A stretch of DNA of 64,000 nucleotides from Paenibacillus massiliensis subsp. panacisoli DSM 21345 (GTDB taxonomy: Bacteria > Bacillota > Bacilli > Paenibacillales > Paenibacillaceae), in NCBI RefSeq assembly GCF_000426545.1, contig NZ_AUFO01000016.1, positions 124,001-188,000 on the forward strand, given 5' to 3'. A program made the translations under genes and the position numbers. The notes beneath the pieces were generated by a model that was not told where the DNA came from, searched no databases, and worked only from the letters and a program-made list of their open reading frames with translations. Below are positions 36,064-44,936 of this stretch, one piece after another. Every line of letters starts with the position of its first letter. Position 1 is the stretch's first letter.

Positions 36064-36899
36064 GTAAGGAACTGAGGCAAGCGATTACCGGATTGGGAAT
36101 GGTCCTTCCATCCTTCGGTATTCTGTTATTCGTAGTTATTATTCCAATTGTGCAGACGTTGATCATGAGTCTGGGGAACGGTGAAGGCGGGTACGATCTT
36201 AGCCGCTATGAGCTGCTATTCACGGACAAGGGCATGCGTAACAATATCATTTTCACCCTACGCATTACCCTAATTACCTGTGTGTTCGTGCTGCTGATCA
36301 GCTACGCGCTTGCCGTGTATATGCGATTCAACAACGGACCGATCGTTGATCTGATTCGCAAGACGTATATGATTCCATTGTTTATTCCCGGGGTCATAGC
36401 CACCTATGGCTTGATCAACTTGCTCGGCAATCATGGCTGGCTGGCTCGTATTCTGGTTGGAACGGGTGTTGAGCTTCCACGGATTATTTTTGACGAGAAG
36501 GGTATCATCATTGCTAATCTGTGGTTCAATATCCCGTTCACCACCATGTTGCTTAGCTCGGCGCTGGCTGGAATACCTTCCTCTGTGATTGAGAGTGCGA
36601 AGGATGTAGGGGCAGGAAGGCTCAAGCTGTTTGTCCGCTTTATTCTTCCGCTTACCTATAAGACGTTTTTGGTGGCTGTAACCTTTGTGTTCATGGGAGT
36701 TATCGGATCGTTTACAGCACCATTCCTGATCGGGGCCAATTCCCCGCAAATGCTGGGTGTGTCCATGCAGCAGGTATTCAGCGTCTTCCAGGATCGGGAG
36801 CAGGCAGCCGCGATGGCATTCTTTTCCTTCATGCTGTGTTCGATACTTGGGGCCTTTTATATTCATTCCATGGCCAAGGAAGAGAATGCCAAAATATAG
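36060..36899 (+). CDS. ABC transporter permease (PotB/PhnU-like)
   Basis: The protein has 279 residues with about six membrane segments. The EAA loop reads VIESAKDVGAGRLKLFVRFILPL near 176-198. The start overlaps the stop of the binding-protein gene by four bases, so translation is coupled. It pairs with the permease encoded at 32972 to form the transport channel. It is the last gene of the operon and a hairpin follows. Confidence 0.9.
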   Translation: MSKELRQAITGLGMVLPSFGILLFVVIIPIVQTLIMSLGNGEGGYDLSRYELLFTDKGMRNNIIFTLRITLITCVFVLLISYALAVYMRFNNGPIVDLIRKTYMIPLFIPGVIATYGLINLLGNHGWLARILVGTGVELPRIIFDEKGIIIANLWFNIPFTTMLLSSALAGIPSSVIESAKDVGAGRLKLFVRFILPLTYKTFLVAVTFVFMGVIGSFTAPFLIGANSPQMLGVSMQQVFSVFQDREQAAAMAFFSFMLCSILGAFYIHSMAKEENAKI

Positions 36900-36951
36900 T
36901 ATGGGGCAATAAATATAGTTTCATATAGTCTCGTATGGGACTGGTATTGAC

Positions 36952-36996
36952 CAGGGGCCTCATATTCCACCAAGTGTGGGATGTGAGGTCCTTTAC
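36952..36996 (+). terminator. Probable terminator of the PHP/GDPD/ABC operon
   Basis: A long stem pairs AGGGGCCTCATATTCCAC with GTGGGATGTGAGGTCCTT (about 36953-36993) around a CAAGT loop. Only a short T-run (CTTT) follows, so strength is uncertain. Confidence 0.6.
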
Positions 36997-37131
36997 TTGT
37001 GTGCATGGGATAGACATGGACGGGTTATCACTATTCATTTTCAGTTCACGGCAAATTCGACATCCGTAATCTGTGTTATAATGTGTGCTGCAGGCTCGTA
37101 CGGGCAAGGTGGTCAGAAAGGATGAATAGCT

Positions 37132-39432
37132 ATGAAGACATTGGTTATCGCGGAGAAGCCAGACATGGGACGAACCATTGCGGCTGTCATTGAACCGCGT
37201 GCCAAGAATAACCGCAGCTACCTGGAGGGGGAGCAATATATCATTACATGGGCGATCGGACACCTCCTGGGCTTGGCGGAGCCAGATGCGTATGATCCCA
37301 AATATAAGAAATGGAGTATACAGGATCTTCCAATCATACCGGATCGGTTCCAAATTGTGCCGAATCCGAGAACGAAGGATCAATTGAAAATTATCGGTGA
37401 GCTGGCGGGGCGCTGCAACCATGTCGTTAACGCCTGCGATGCCGGGAGAGAAGGGCAATACATATTCGCGCTCATACAGCAGCAGCTAAGACTCAAGCAG
37501 CCTGTAAAAAGACTGTGGATCTCCGATCTGACGGCGCAGAGTATCTCGGCGGGCTTCGCCAATCTTAAAGATGCCGCAGATTTCGAATTTTTGACACAGG
37601 CAGCCAGGGCACGCAGTGAAGCAGATTGGCTAATCGGCATGAATGCATCGCGCGCGTTCACGACACGACATAATGCCTTGCTCTCTGTAGGTCGGGTGCA
37701 GACGCCCGTGCTGGCACTTATTCACGATCGGGAGAAGGAGATTGAAGCATTCCAATCGCAGACCTTCTATGATGTAATTGCCTATTTCAAGCAAGAGGAT
37801 ACGATATATAAGGGAATGTGGCAGGGAGATCGCTTGACCGAAGTCGAGAAGGCAGAGGCGATCGCCGCGCAGACGCGGGGGAAGCCAGGCAACGTCGAAA
37901 GCTACGATGTAAAGGAGACTAAGGAATACCCATTTAAGCTATATGATCTTACCCTGTTACAGCGGGAAGCCAATGCGAAGTATGGATACTCTGCCAAGAA
38001 GACGCTTGATCTGGCACAGGCCTTATATGAGAAGCACAAGATTATCTCCTATCCGCGGACCAATTCCAATTATGTAACAGAACAGAACATTGAGGGAATG
38101 CACAAGGCGCTACAGATGCTCAAGGGGACTTCCTATGCCAAATGGGCTGACCAAGCCGATAGTAAACGGGTGCATAAGAACAATAAAGCGGTCTGTAATC
38201 CGGCGCGGGTCGAGGATCACCATGCGATACTGCCCACGCTGAAGAGGCCGGGTACCTTAAGCAAGGAAGAGGAGCACATCTATGATCTTATCGTTCGTCG
38301 CTTCCTGTCGCATTTCTACCCGCCAGCCGAATATCGGGTGCATAGCATCATCACCAAGGTGGAGGAGCATCGCTACAAGACAGGTGTGAAGGAGCTGATC
38401 TCCTTGGGCTGGAAGGTGCTACAAGAAGCAGCTGGTCAAGGCTCCAGCAAGCCTAGCAAGCGAGGGAAGAAGGATGACGCGGAGGACAAGGAAGAGGAGG
38501 AACTGCTCGACGGTCCGTTCCATCTGAAGCCAGAGCAGGGTGTACTTTGTACAGAGGCAGAGGCTAAGGAAAAGGCAACCAAGCCACCTAAGAGCTATAC
38601 CGAAGGTACTCTGCTGAAGGCCATGGAGAGTGCTGGCAAGCAGATGGAGGACGAGGAGCTGCGTGAAGTCATGAAGGATGCAGGACTCGGAACTCCAGCG
38701 ACGCGTGCTGCCACGATTGAACGTCTCAAGCAGGTCGGATATATCGACATGAAGGGAAAGCGCATCCTCATCACCGAGAAAGGCAAGACCGCAATTGAGC
38801 TTATTCGTGGGGCCGGGGTTGATCTCCTCGCTTCGCCGGAAATGACTGGGCAATGGGAGCGGCGACTTCATCAGATCTCGCGAGGTGAGGCGCAGCAGGA
38901 GAAGTTCATGGACAATGTCAAGAAATTCACCATTTCTGTCATCGAAAAGGTAAGGCAGCAGAAGCCTGCTGCGGCAACTGCCTTCGGCGAGGATTCGCGT
39001 GGTCGCAAAGGTGGCCGAACGGTGAATGCGAAGGGCAGTGCGAGAACAACGAGAAATGTGGGCGGAAGAGGCAGCTCTGCTGGAACAGTCTCGTCACGTG
39101 CAACTGGCGATTCGCCTGGTGGACAGGCACAGAAGAGCGCGGACCCGACTACCCGCAAGCTGCTGGGAACCTGCCCACGGCCTGGGTGCGGGGGCGCAAT
39201 CATTGAAGGGCGCAGAGGTTATGGATGTACTCATTTCAAGCAAGGGTGTTCCTTTGTCATCTGGAAGGAATATGCAGGTAAGAGCGTATCTGAGACGATG
39301 CTGGGATCATTGCTAAGTAAAGGCCAGACCCAGAAGCTTACCTTCAAGACCCGCAGCGGGGAGTCCGTTAAAGGACGAATTTTGTTGGAGGATGCTTCTA
39401 CAGGCAAGCTTGGTGTGCGGAAGGAAGAGTAG
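37132..39432 (+). CDS. topB: DNA topoisomerase III (type IA)
   Basis: The protein has 766 residues. The toprim domain is at 1-140 (VIAEKPDMGR at the start, ACDAGREGQ near 103). The catalytic Tyr is in ISYPRTNSNYV near 306. The central fold follows, with STATIER-like GTPATRAATIERL near 523. A low-complexity Gly/Arg/Ser/Thr linker at about 610-675 leads to a Cys-rich zinc-finger-like tail (CPRPGCGG ... GCTHFKQGC). The enzyme passes single strands through a nick to relax or decatenate DNA. The toprim motif ends in Gln where most TopB proteins have Glu (GREGQ for GREGE). AAAGGATG precedes the start. Confidence 0.92.
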   Translation: MKTLVIAEKPDMGRTIAAVIEPRAKNNRSYLEGEQYIITWAIGHLLGLAEPDAYDPKYKKWSIQDLPIIPDRFQIVPNPRTKDQLKIIGELAGRCNHVVNACDAGREGQYIFALIQQQLRLKQPVKRLWISDLTAQSISAGFANLKDAADFEFLTQAARARSEADWLIGMNASRAFTTRHNALLSVGRVQTPVLALIHDREKEIEAFQSQTFYDVIAYFKQEDTIYKGMWQGDRLTEVEKAEAIAAQTRGKPGNVESYDVKETKEYPFKLYDLTLLQREANAKYGYSAKKTLDLAQALYEKHKIISYPRTNSNYVTEQNIEGMHKALQMLKGTSYAKWADQADSKRVHKNNKAVCNPARVEDHHAILPTLKRPGTLSKEEEHIYDLIVRRFLSHFYPPAEYRVHSIITKVEEHRYKTGVKELISLGWKVLQEAAGQGSSKPSKRGKKDDAEDKEEEELLDGPFHLKPEQGVLCTEAEAKEKATKPPKSYTEGTLLKAMESAGKQMEDEELREVMKDAGLGTPATRAATIERLKQVGYIDMKGKRILITEKGKTAIELIRGAGVDLLASPEMTGQWERRLHQISRGEAQQEKFMDNVKKFTISVIEKVRQQKPAAATAFGEDSRGRKGGRTVNAKGSARTTRNVGGRGSSAGTVSSRATGDSPGGQAQKSADPTTRKLLGTCPRPGCGGAIIEGRRGYGCTHFKQGCSFVIWKEYAGKSVSETMLGSLLSKGQTQKLTFKTRSGESVKGRILLEDASTGKLGVRKEE

Positions 39433-39480
39433 AGCATCATATAGGAGCACGCTAGTAAGCAACACACAAAATAAGGAGCA

Positions 39481-39514
39481 CACAAAAAGAACCCTAGCCC
39501 AGGGTTCTTTTGTG
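39481..39514. terminator. Bidirectional terminator between topB and the HAD gene
   Basis: CACAAAAAGAACCCT and AGGGTTCTTTTGTG form a long stem with an AGCCC loop. The A- and T-rich flanks serve both strands. The stem overlaps the last codons of the HAD gene. Confidence 0.85.
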
Positions 39515-40267
39515 TTGGTGGATTTGAATGCTGTCATGGATGACACTAGGGACCTCGGTCAGCTTCTGAATGGTGTACATTACCGAGGAAGGCTTCTGCT
39601 CTAGCTCAATCATGTTATACACCCATTCCTTCGCTTGCTTCAGGTAGATGGCGTGAATACCGGCCTCCAGGGCGGGTGAGATGTCCGTACGCAGAGAATT
39701 GCCGATCATCCAGGTTACTTTGCGATCGAAGACATTTTCCTCCAGAATACGTTCCAGCGCGGAGAAATTCTTATGCTGGCGAATGTAGATACGATCTTCA
39801 AAATAATCCGTTAGCTTCATCTGATCGATCTTCTTCTGTTGAATGGCAACCTCGCCACCTGTGTACAGATTGAGTTGATGGCCATTCTTCAGCAAAGACT
39901 CTAGCGTCTGGGTCATTCCCGGGTAGGGCTCGACCTCTTGGCTGTATACGTTTCTCCCCAGCTCCAGTAGCATACTTTCATCGAAGGACCCTGGAATGCG
40001 TCCAAACTGCTTGCAATAAAAGCGGTAGGTCTCAACTAGAGAGCGGGGGAAATGCTCGCTGGCAAATCCAACCTGAGCTACTCCGGCTACGTCAATCTCA
40101 ATCTGCTTACTGCGGATCTGCTCCTCGGTAAGACCGTGCTCCCCGAACCATTGCAGCATCTGGTCAACGAATTGATCCAGGATCAGGTCAAAATACTTGT
40201 TACAATATATCAAGGTGTCGTCAAGATCGAAAATAATCTGTTGTTTGGCAGTCAATTGATGCGTCAC
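39494..40267 (-). CDS. HAD-superfamily hydrolase
   Basis: The protein has 257 residues, cytoplasmic. Motif I FDLDDTLIY with the nucleophile Asp is at about residue 13, motif II is the Thr in LYTGGE near 134, motif III a Lys near 160 and motif IV GNSLRTDISPALEAG near 190. An alpha-helical cap is inserted after motif I, typical of phosphoglycolate-phosphatase or haloacid-dehalogenase-like members. It likely removes phosphate from a small molecule. The substrate is unknown. It lies just downstream of the ArsR-like regulator gene on the same strand (11 bases), so they share a transcript. Confidence 0.87.
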   Translation of the reverse strand: MTHQLTAKQQIIFDLDDTLIYCNKYFDLILDQFVDQMLQWFGEHGLTEEQIRSKQIEIDVAGVAQVGFASEHFPRSLVETYRFYCKQFGRIPGSFDESMLLELGRNVYSQEVEPYPGMTQTLESLLKNGHQLNLYTGGEVAIQQKKIDQMKLTDYFEDRIYIRQHKNFSALERILEENVFDRKVTWMIGNSLRTDISPALEAGIHAIYLKQAKEWVYNMIELEQKPSSVMYTIQKLTEVPSVIHDSIQIHQHKRTLG

Positions 40268-40278
40268 TCCTAACCAGT

Positions 40279-41199
40279 CTACAGTCGGATATACGTCTCC
40301 AGGAACATTTGCAGGTCCGCAGCGCCCTCCGGCCGAATGCTGAATTTCTCTTTTTGATAGCGGCCGATATGTATGCGCAGCATACCAGCAACTCTCAGTA
40401 TCATCAGGTCTGACATGAGCTCATCATCATCCTTCTTCAGATCCTTACGCATATCGGCAAGAGACTTCGGCTCCTCCGCTACATATCTGAGCAAGCGTAG
40501 ACGCTGCGGCTCAGCCACCGCCCTTGTCAGACGGAGCAGCGTCGTAGGTGGATCGTCCTCGCTTTCTTCAGGAACATCAACAGGATATTGAATGAGCAGC
40601 GTGCGGCTGTAAAAGCAGTACGTATTGATAGGACGATTGTGCACGATAGGAAACAGCACCACAGTATCAAGCGCATCCAGATGTGGGACTACAAGCCCAG
40701 CAGTGGCATATTCGACGAGAGCCTCGGGCTCCATTTTTGTCAGCAGCATCCGTTTCTCGGCAGCATCCTCTTCAGCCAGAATCCGCATACTGTGCTCCAG
40801 AGAGCGGAAGTAGTCACGGTACCATGAACGCAGAAGAGGGGTATAGTCTCTCCGAATTCGTATGGAATCCTCCAGGGTAAGGAAAGGAACGTGATGAACA
40901 ATCAGATCATACATGTCCTGATCAAGCCCATCCTCCAGATAATCGAGGTATTCCTTGATTTCATCTGTATCAGCAGGACGGCAGATGGCCCAGGCATATA
41001 GCACATCGTAATCGTTAAAGGGCCAATCTTTGGCCCGAGTCAAGGCAGAATGCACTTCAGGTGACAGTCGCCCATCAACCTCTTCAATCCATTGGGACCC
41101 CATGTCCATATCCCGGACCCATTTTTTGGTCACATATACCATGAAGCTGCCTAGCAGCTCGTATACAGGGGATACATCAATTCTCACCTCATAACTCAT
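40279..41199 (-). CDS. ArsR-type winged-helix regulator with a long N-terminal domain
   Basis: The protein has 306 residues. The last 90 form an ArsR-like winged helix (AVAEPQRLRLLRYVAEEPKSLADM, then LMILRVAGMLRIHIGRYQKEKFSIRPEG). The first 200 residues are a helical domain rich in Asp, Glu and Trp, of the sort found in a group of Bacillota regulators annotated with a DUF5937-type domain. That assignment is tentative. It is divergent from an MFS exporter gene and probably controls it from the shared intergenic region. No metal-binding Cys cluster is seen, so a metal sensor is unlikely. Confidence 0.8.
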   Translation of the reverse strand: MSYEVRIDVSPVYELLGSFMVYVTKKWVRDMDMGSQWIEEVDGRLSPEVHSALTRAKDWPFNDYDVLYAWAICRPADTDEIKEYLDYLEDGLDQDMYDLIVHHVPFLTLEDSIRIRRDYTPLLRSWYRDYFRSLEHSMRILAEEDAAEKRMLLTKMEPEALVEYATAGLVVPHLDALDTVVLFPIVHNRPINTYCFYSRTLLIQYPVDVPEESEDDPPTTLLRLTRAVAEPQRLRLLRYVAEEPKSLADMRKDLKKDDDELMSDLMILRVAGMLRIHIGRYQKEKFSIRPEGAADLQMFLETYIRL

Positions 41200-41311
41200 G
41201 TAACACGAAGCCTCCTATCCTATATCTCCAGCCATTAAAGGCTTGGCCGGAAGGTCATTATATGAAGGTGAAGATGCGATTTTCAGCAAGAATTACATTA
41301 TTCATTATGGC

Positions 41312-41357
41312 TTGTTTTACAGGACGTTGTCCACTATAATGTGAACTAGTGTGTTCA
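41312..41357 (+). promoter_or_regulatory. Promoter and candidate operators for the MFS exporter gene
   Basis: TTGTTT (41312-41317), 17 bases, TATAAT (41335-41340). The spacer contains GGAC-GTT-GTCC (41322-41332), and TGAAC-N6-GTTCA (41342-41357) covers the expected start of transcription. Both are well placed for repression. The rest of the 320-base divergent region shows nothing else. Confidence 0.55.
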
Positions 41358-41519
41358 AATTCGTATAAAAGCACCAATGTTATTTATGCTTTGTCTCTGT
41401 AGGCTCTACAGGGCACATATGGTCATGACCTGAATCGTCATCGAAGATGGCGATTTATTTTTATCTGTCATGTCAAACTTATTCATTACTTGTGATCCGG
41501 TTCTACAATTGGAGGAATT

Positions 41520-42707
41520 ATGTTGTCAATTCGTCATGCATCGCCTGCAACTTCATTTAAGCTGCAGTATTTCATCTTGATTGCTGTCATCGTCGTAGCA
41601 GGACTCAGCCAGGGCATGCTGCTTCCGGTACTATCGATCCTGCTCGATCGCATGGGGGTTCCTCCATCATTGAACGGGCTGAATGCTGCAGCGCTATATA
41701 TAGGCTCATTTGCCATGACGGTCATTGCCGAGCGAACGCTTGGCTTTTTAGGGTTTAAGAAGCTGATTGCTGGCGGACTGGCACTGGTCCTGGTGACTGT
41801 ATTGGTATTTCCGCTCATCCCGGACGTAAGGCTGTGGTTCGTGCTTCGTCTGCTTGTTGGTGTTGGTGACAGTGCCCTGCACTATTCCACCCAGCTGTGG
41901 GTGCTCATGATGGCTCCGCCGGAGACAAGAGGCCGAAATATTTCATTTTACGGCATGTCCTACGGGTTAGGCTTTAGTCTTGGTCCGCTGGGTATCAAGC
42001 TGCTCGATTGGGGAATGGCTGTTCCATTCATCCTGATGGCGGTCCTACTCCTGATTGTCCTTGTATGTGCTCTTTGCTGGCTGCCGAATGCTCATCCAGA
42101 GGCCCATGAGACAGCCGCGAAGCCTGACCGTGCACGTTATCGCAAAAGCTATAGCTGGGCATGGTACGCCCTGCTGCCGGCTTTTCTTTACGGATATATG
42201 GAAGCGAGCATGAACAGCAACTTCCCGCTATATGGACTGCGTATTGGTTATACGGAAAGTCAAATCTCCGCACTAATGCCTTTTCTTGGCCTGGGGGGAC
42301 TTCTTATGCAGCTCCCATTGGGAATCTGGAGTGACCGTTGGGGGCGAAAAAAAGTGCTTATTATTTCGGCGCTAGCTGGTGGTGTCTTGTTCATGCTGGT
42401 ACCGTGGTCGGGGACTCAGTTTGTCTGGAGCATGCTTCTACTGGCAGCCGCTGGTGGACTTGTCGGTTCCTTCTTCTCGCTGGGACTGGCTTACGCAGCA
42501 GACATCATGCCGAGGTCTCTGCTTCCCGCCGCAAATGTTGTGGCATCCTTTCATTTCAGTATTGGCAGCATAGCGGGTCCTAATCTGGGAGGACTGCTTC
42601 TGGATTATACAGTTCCTGGTAGTCTATTCCTGCTGCTAGGTGCCTTCTATATCCTGTTTGGTCTGTTAGGTGTTGGCTTTCGCTCACGTAAGCTGGAAGC
42701 CTCGTAG
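41520..42707 (+). CDS. Major facilitator superfamily transporter
   Basis: The protein has 395 residues with 12 predicted membrane segments. The loop between segments 2 and 3 carries a diverged MFS motif, and IWSDRWGRKKVLI near 275 is the matching motif between segments 8 and 9 (G-x-x-x-D-R-x-G-R-R type). Proline- and glycine-rich segment 5 (SYGLGFSLGPLG) is typical of drug exporters. The divergent ArsR-type regulator suggests inducible efflux of a small molecule. GGAGGAAT precedes the start closely. Confidence 0.88.
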   Translation: MLSIRHASPATSFKLQYFILIAVIVVAGLSQGMLLPVLSILLDRMGVPPSLNGLNAAALYIGSFAMTVIAERTLGFLGFKKLIAGGLALVLVTVLVFPLIPDVRLWFVLRLLVGVGDSALHYSTQLWVLMMAPPETRGRNISFYGMSYGLGFSLGPLGIKLLDWGMAVPFILMAVLLLIVLVCALCWLPNAHPEAHETAAKPDRARYRKSYSWAWYALLPAFLYGYMEASMNSNFPLYGLRIGYTESQISALMPFLGLGGLLMQLPLGIWSDRWGRKKVLIISALAGGVLFMLVPWSGTQFVWSMLLLAAAGGLVGSFFSLGLAYAADIMPRSLLPAANVVASFHFSIGSIAGPNLGGLLLDYTVPGSLFLLLGAFYILFGLLGVGFRSRKLEAS

Positions 42708-42858
42708 CATATCTTTGCTGTTAACAATTAGGACCGTGGGAAAGTTCAGTTTGCATGGTCATTATTGGGAGTTTACAATAAACTAAAGATACTGTGTTCC
42801 TTTTCACTGCATTACATACAGCCATATTAAAATTTTTAGAGGGCAAAGGGGATTCCGG

Positions 42859-43584
42859 ATGATCAGAATACGTCAATTGACCAAGCATGTCGGCGCTGAC
42901 CGAATACCGGTGCTACGCGGCATTGATATGGATATTCATACAGGAGAGTTCGTCGGATTGGTAGGTCCTAGCGGCAGTGGAAAGAGCATGCTGCTGCGAT
43001 GCTTGTCCATGAAGGAGACGTGGGATCGCGGAAGCCTGATTATAGAGGGAAAGGATATGCTGCAGGAGGGGTTCCAAGGTAAGCAGACGCTCAAGCGTGA
43101 ATGGGCGTATCTGGAGCAGAATCCCTATGTTCAGATGAATCGTTCAGCACTGAAGAACGTATTAATTGGACGCGCCGGGCAGACTCCTCTCTGGCGAATG
43201 ATTACCGGCATGATTCGCTCAGACGACTACATGGGAGCTATGGATACACTGGAGCATTTGGGTCTGCTGGATAAGGCTCATGACAAGTGTGAAAAGCTGA
43301 GTGGAGGCGAGCGGCAGCGCGTCGCCATCGCCAGAGCCATGGTGCATGGTGCGAAGGTCATTCTTGCGGATGAGCCCGTGAATGGGCTGGACCCAGCTTC
43401 CGCAGATCGTGTGCTGGATACGTTCCGGCAGTTATGCAAGGAGCAGAAGTTGACGGTTATTGCAGTGCTTCCCTTGGAGTTGGCAGAGAAATATGCTACG
43501 CGAATCTGGGGGCTACAGCAAGGTGAAGTGGTGCTAGACGTCTATGACCGGAGATTAACCTATGCGGAGAAGAATTTGCTGTGA
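42859..43584 (+). CDS. ABC transporter ATP-binding protein, PhnC-like
   Basis: The protein has 241 residues. Walker A GPSGSGKS is near 37, the signature LSGGERQRVAIARAM near 149 and Walker B ILADEPVNGLDPASAD near 171. The overall pattern (MNRSALKNVLIGR, TLEHLGLLDKA) resembles PhnC of phosphonate importers. No permease or binding protein is adjacent. Instead a lipoprotein and a two-component system follow in an overlapping operon, so it may serve a signalling or export role rather than phosphonate uptake. The switch-His position reads VLPLELAEK instead of a T-H-D-type motif, which is unusual. Confidence 0.85.
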   Translation: MIRIRQLTKHVGADRIPVLRGIDMDIHTGEFVGLVGPSGSGKSMLLRCLSMKETWDRGSLIIEGKDMLQEGFQGKQTLKREWAYLEQNPYVQMNRSALKNVLIGRAGQTPLWRMITGMIRSDDYMGAMDTLEHLGLLDKAHDKCEKLSGGERQRVAIARAMVHGAKVILADEPVNGLDPASADRVLDTFRQLCKEQKLTVIAVLPLELAEKYATRIWGLQQGEVVLDVYDRRLTYAEKNLL

Positions 43585-43598
43585 ACGGAAGTGTGAGC

Positions 43599-44936
43599 AT
43601 GATTGGCAGATGGATTAAAAGGATCGGTGTGAGCGGGACTCTGCTGCTAATGGCTGCATTCCTTGCAGGCTGTGGGATTTTTTCGGACAGTGATCCCATC
43701 AGCCTGATGCGCAAGCCGCTGCTACCTGAGGAAGCTCAGAAGCTTAGTGGTGTGGTAACCAAGCAACTAGCGGGGCGAGAACCCATTCGTCCGCGTGATC
43801 CAGCGGATACGACCTCGATTCGAATTGAGGATTTGAATAATGACGGTACGAAGGAGGCCGTATTGTTCTATGAGACACCCGAGGATGAGAATGTCCGCAT
43901 TCGCGGGATGCTGCTCGAGAATCAAGGGGGGACCTGGGTCAAGAAGCTTACTTTTGATGGAGCAGGCCTGGTCCTTGAATCCTTCAAGCTGGTGGACGTT
44001 ACCAACGATGGTACAATTGATATCGTAGCCGGCTTCTCCCGTGGAGAAGACGACGCAATGAAATACCTGGTGGTCTACTCGTATACCGGAGGTACACTAG
44101 AGAAGGTATGGGAGACGCCTTATACGTATTTTGCTGTTGATCAGCCAGACGGTCGGGCCGCGGAACGCAAGCCCTTGGACATGAATGGTGACGGATTGAC
44201 AGACATCACTATTGTGTCTTTGCTCAAGAATGAGTATTACAATGTAACTACGTATCAGTACAATGATGGCTTCAAGGAACTGGGCAAGGTAGATCTGGAT
44301 AATCAGGCCAACTATGTACTTCGTGCATCGGCAGGACAGGTGGCCGAGAACAAAACAGGACTTATTCTGGACACCTTTGTTGGCCAAGGCTCGACGGTCT
44401 CCAATATCATTACGATGGAGAATGGCCAGCTCATCAGGGCTGACATTGAAGACCAGACGTTCAAGGATGCTTACATTCTTAGCGAGGACGTTGATCGGGA
44501 TGGGATATTGGAATTCGGCAAGCTGGAGACGCCAGCAGGATGGGAGGATGCAAGCCCAGGCGAGCGTCCACAGCTGATATCCTTCTATCAGTGGGATGGC
44601 AAGAAGGGCAGCATCTTCAAGTTGCAGCAATATCGGGATTGGCAAAGCCGCTACTATATTAATATTCCGCCTGAGCTACATGGTCAGGTAACGATAGATC
44701 GCAAATCTGATCTGGAGAAGCATATTATCTTCATTATGAAGGATACAGGTGAAGTGCTTGCTGAGATCAAGTTCTTTTCTCTTACGGCTTGGGAGGAGAA
44801 CGGTTCTGAATGGCAGGAGCTCGTGCGGACACGCGAGCAGGTTATCGGACTGAAGCGATCAGATAAATTCAAGTCAGGCAAGGATATTCGTACACTGATG
44901 AAAAATAACAGTATCGGAAAGGAAGGACAGAAGTGA
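43599..44936 (+). CDS. Lipoprotein with FG-GAP/EF-hand-like repeats
   Basis: The protein has 445 residues from ATG 43599 (GGAAG seven bases upstream); GTG 43581, overlapping the ATPase stop, is an alternative adding six residues. A lipoprotein signal peptide ends in AFLAGC. The mature part has several Asp-rich calcium-loop-like repeats: IEDLNNDGTKEAVLF, VDVTNDGTIDIVA, LDMNGDGLTDITIV and SEDVDRDGILEFGKL. This is the pattern of FG-GAP/VCBS-like beta-propeller repeats, and such proteins often bind ligands or proteins outside the cell. The stop overlaps the next start, so it is coupled to a response regulator and could be the sensor input for the kinase. Confidence 0.83.
   Translation: MIGRWIKRIGVSGTLLLMAAFLAGCGIFSDSDPISLMRKPLLPEEAQKLSGVVTKQLAGREPIRPRDPADTTSIRIEDLNNDGTKEAVLFYETPEDENVRIRGMLLENQGGTWVKKLTFDGAGLVLESFKLVDVTNDGTIDIVAGFSRGEDDAMKYLVVYSYTGGTLEKVWETPYTYFAVDQPDGRAAERKPLDMNGDGLTDITIVSLLKNEYYNVTTYQYNDGFKELGKVDLDNQANYVLRASAGQVAENKTGLILDTFVGQGSTVSNIITMENGQLIRADIEDQTFKDAYILSEDVDRDGILEFGKLETPAGWEDASPGERPQLISFYQWDGKKGSIFKLQQYRDWQSRYYINIPPELHGQVTIDRKSDLEKHIIFIMKDTGEVLAEIKFFSLTAWEENGSEWQELVRTREQVIGLKRSDKFKSGKDIRTLMKNNSIGKEGQK

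Noticed and set aside
42859..43584. Phosphonate transport system
   Set aside because: The ATPase resembles PhnC, but no PhnD or PhnE and no C-P lyase genes are near, and the gene is coupled to a lipoprotein and two-component system instead.
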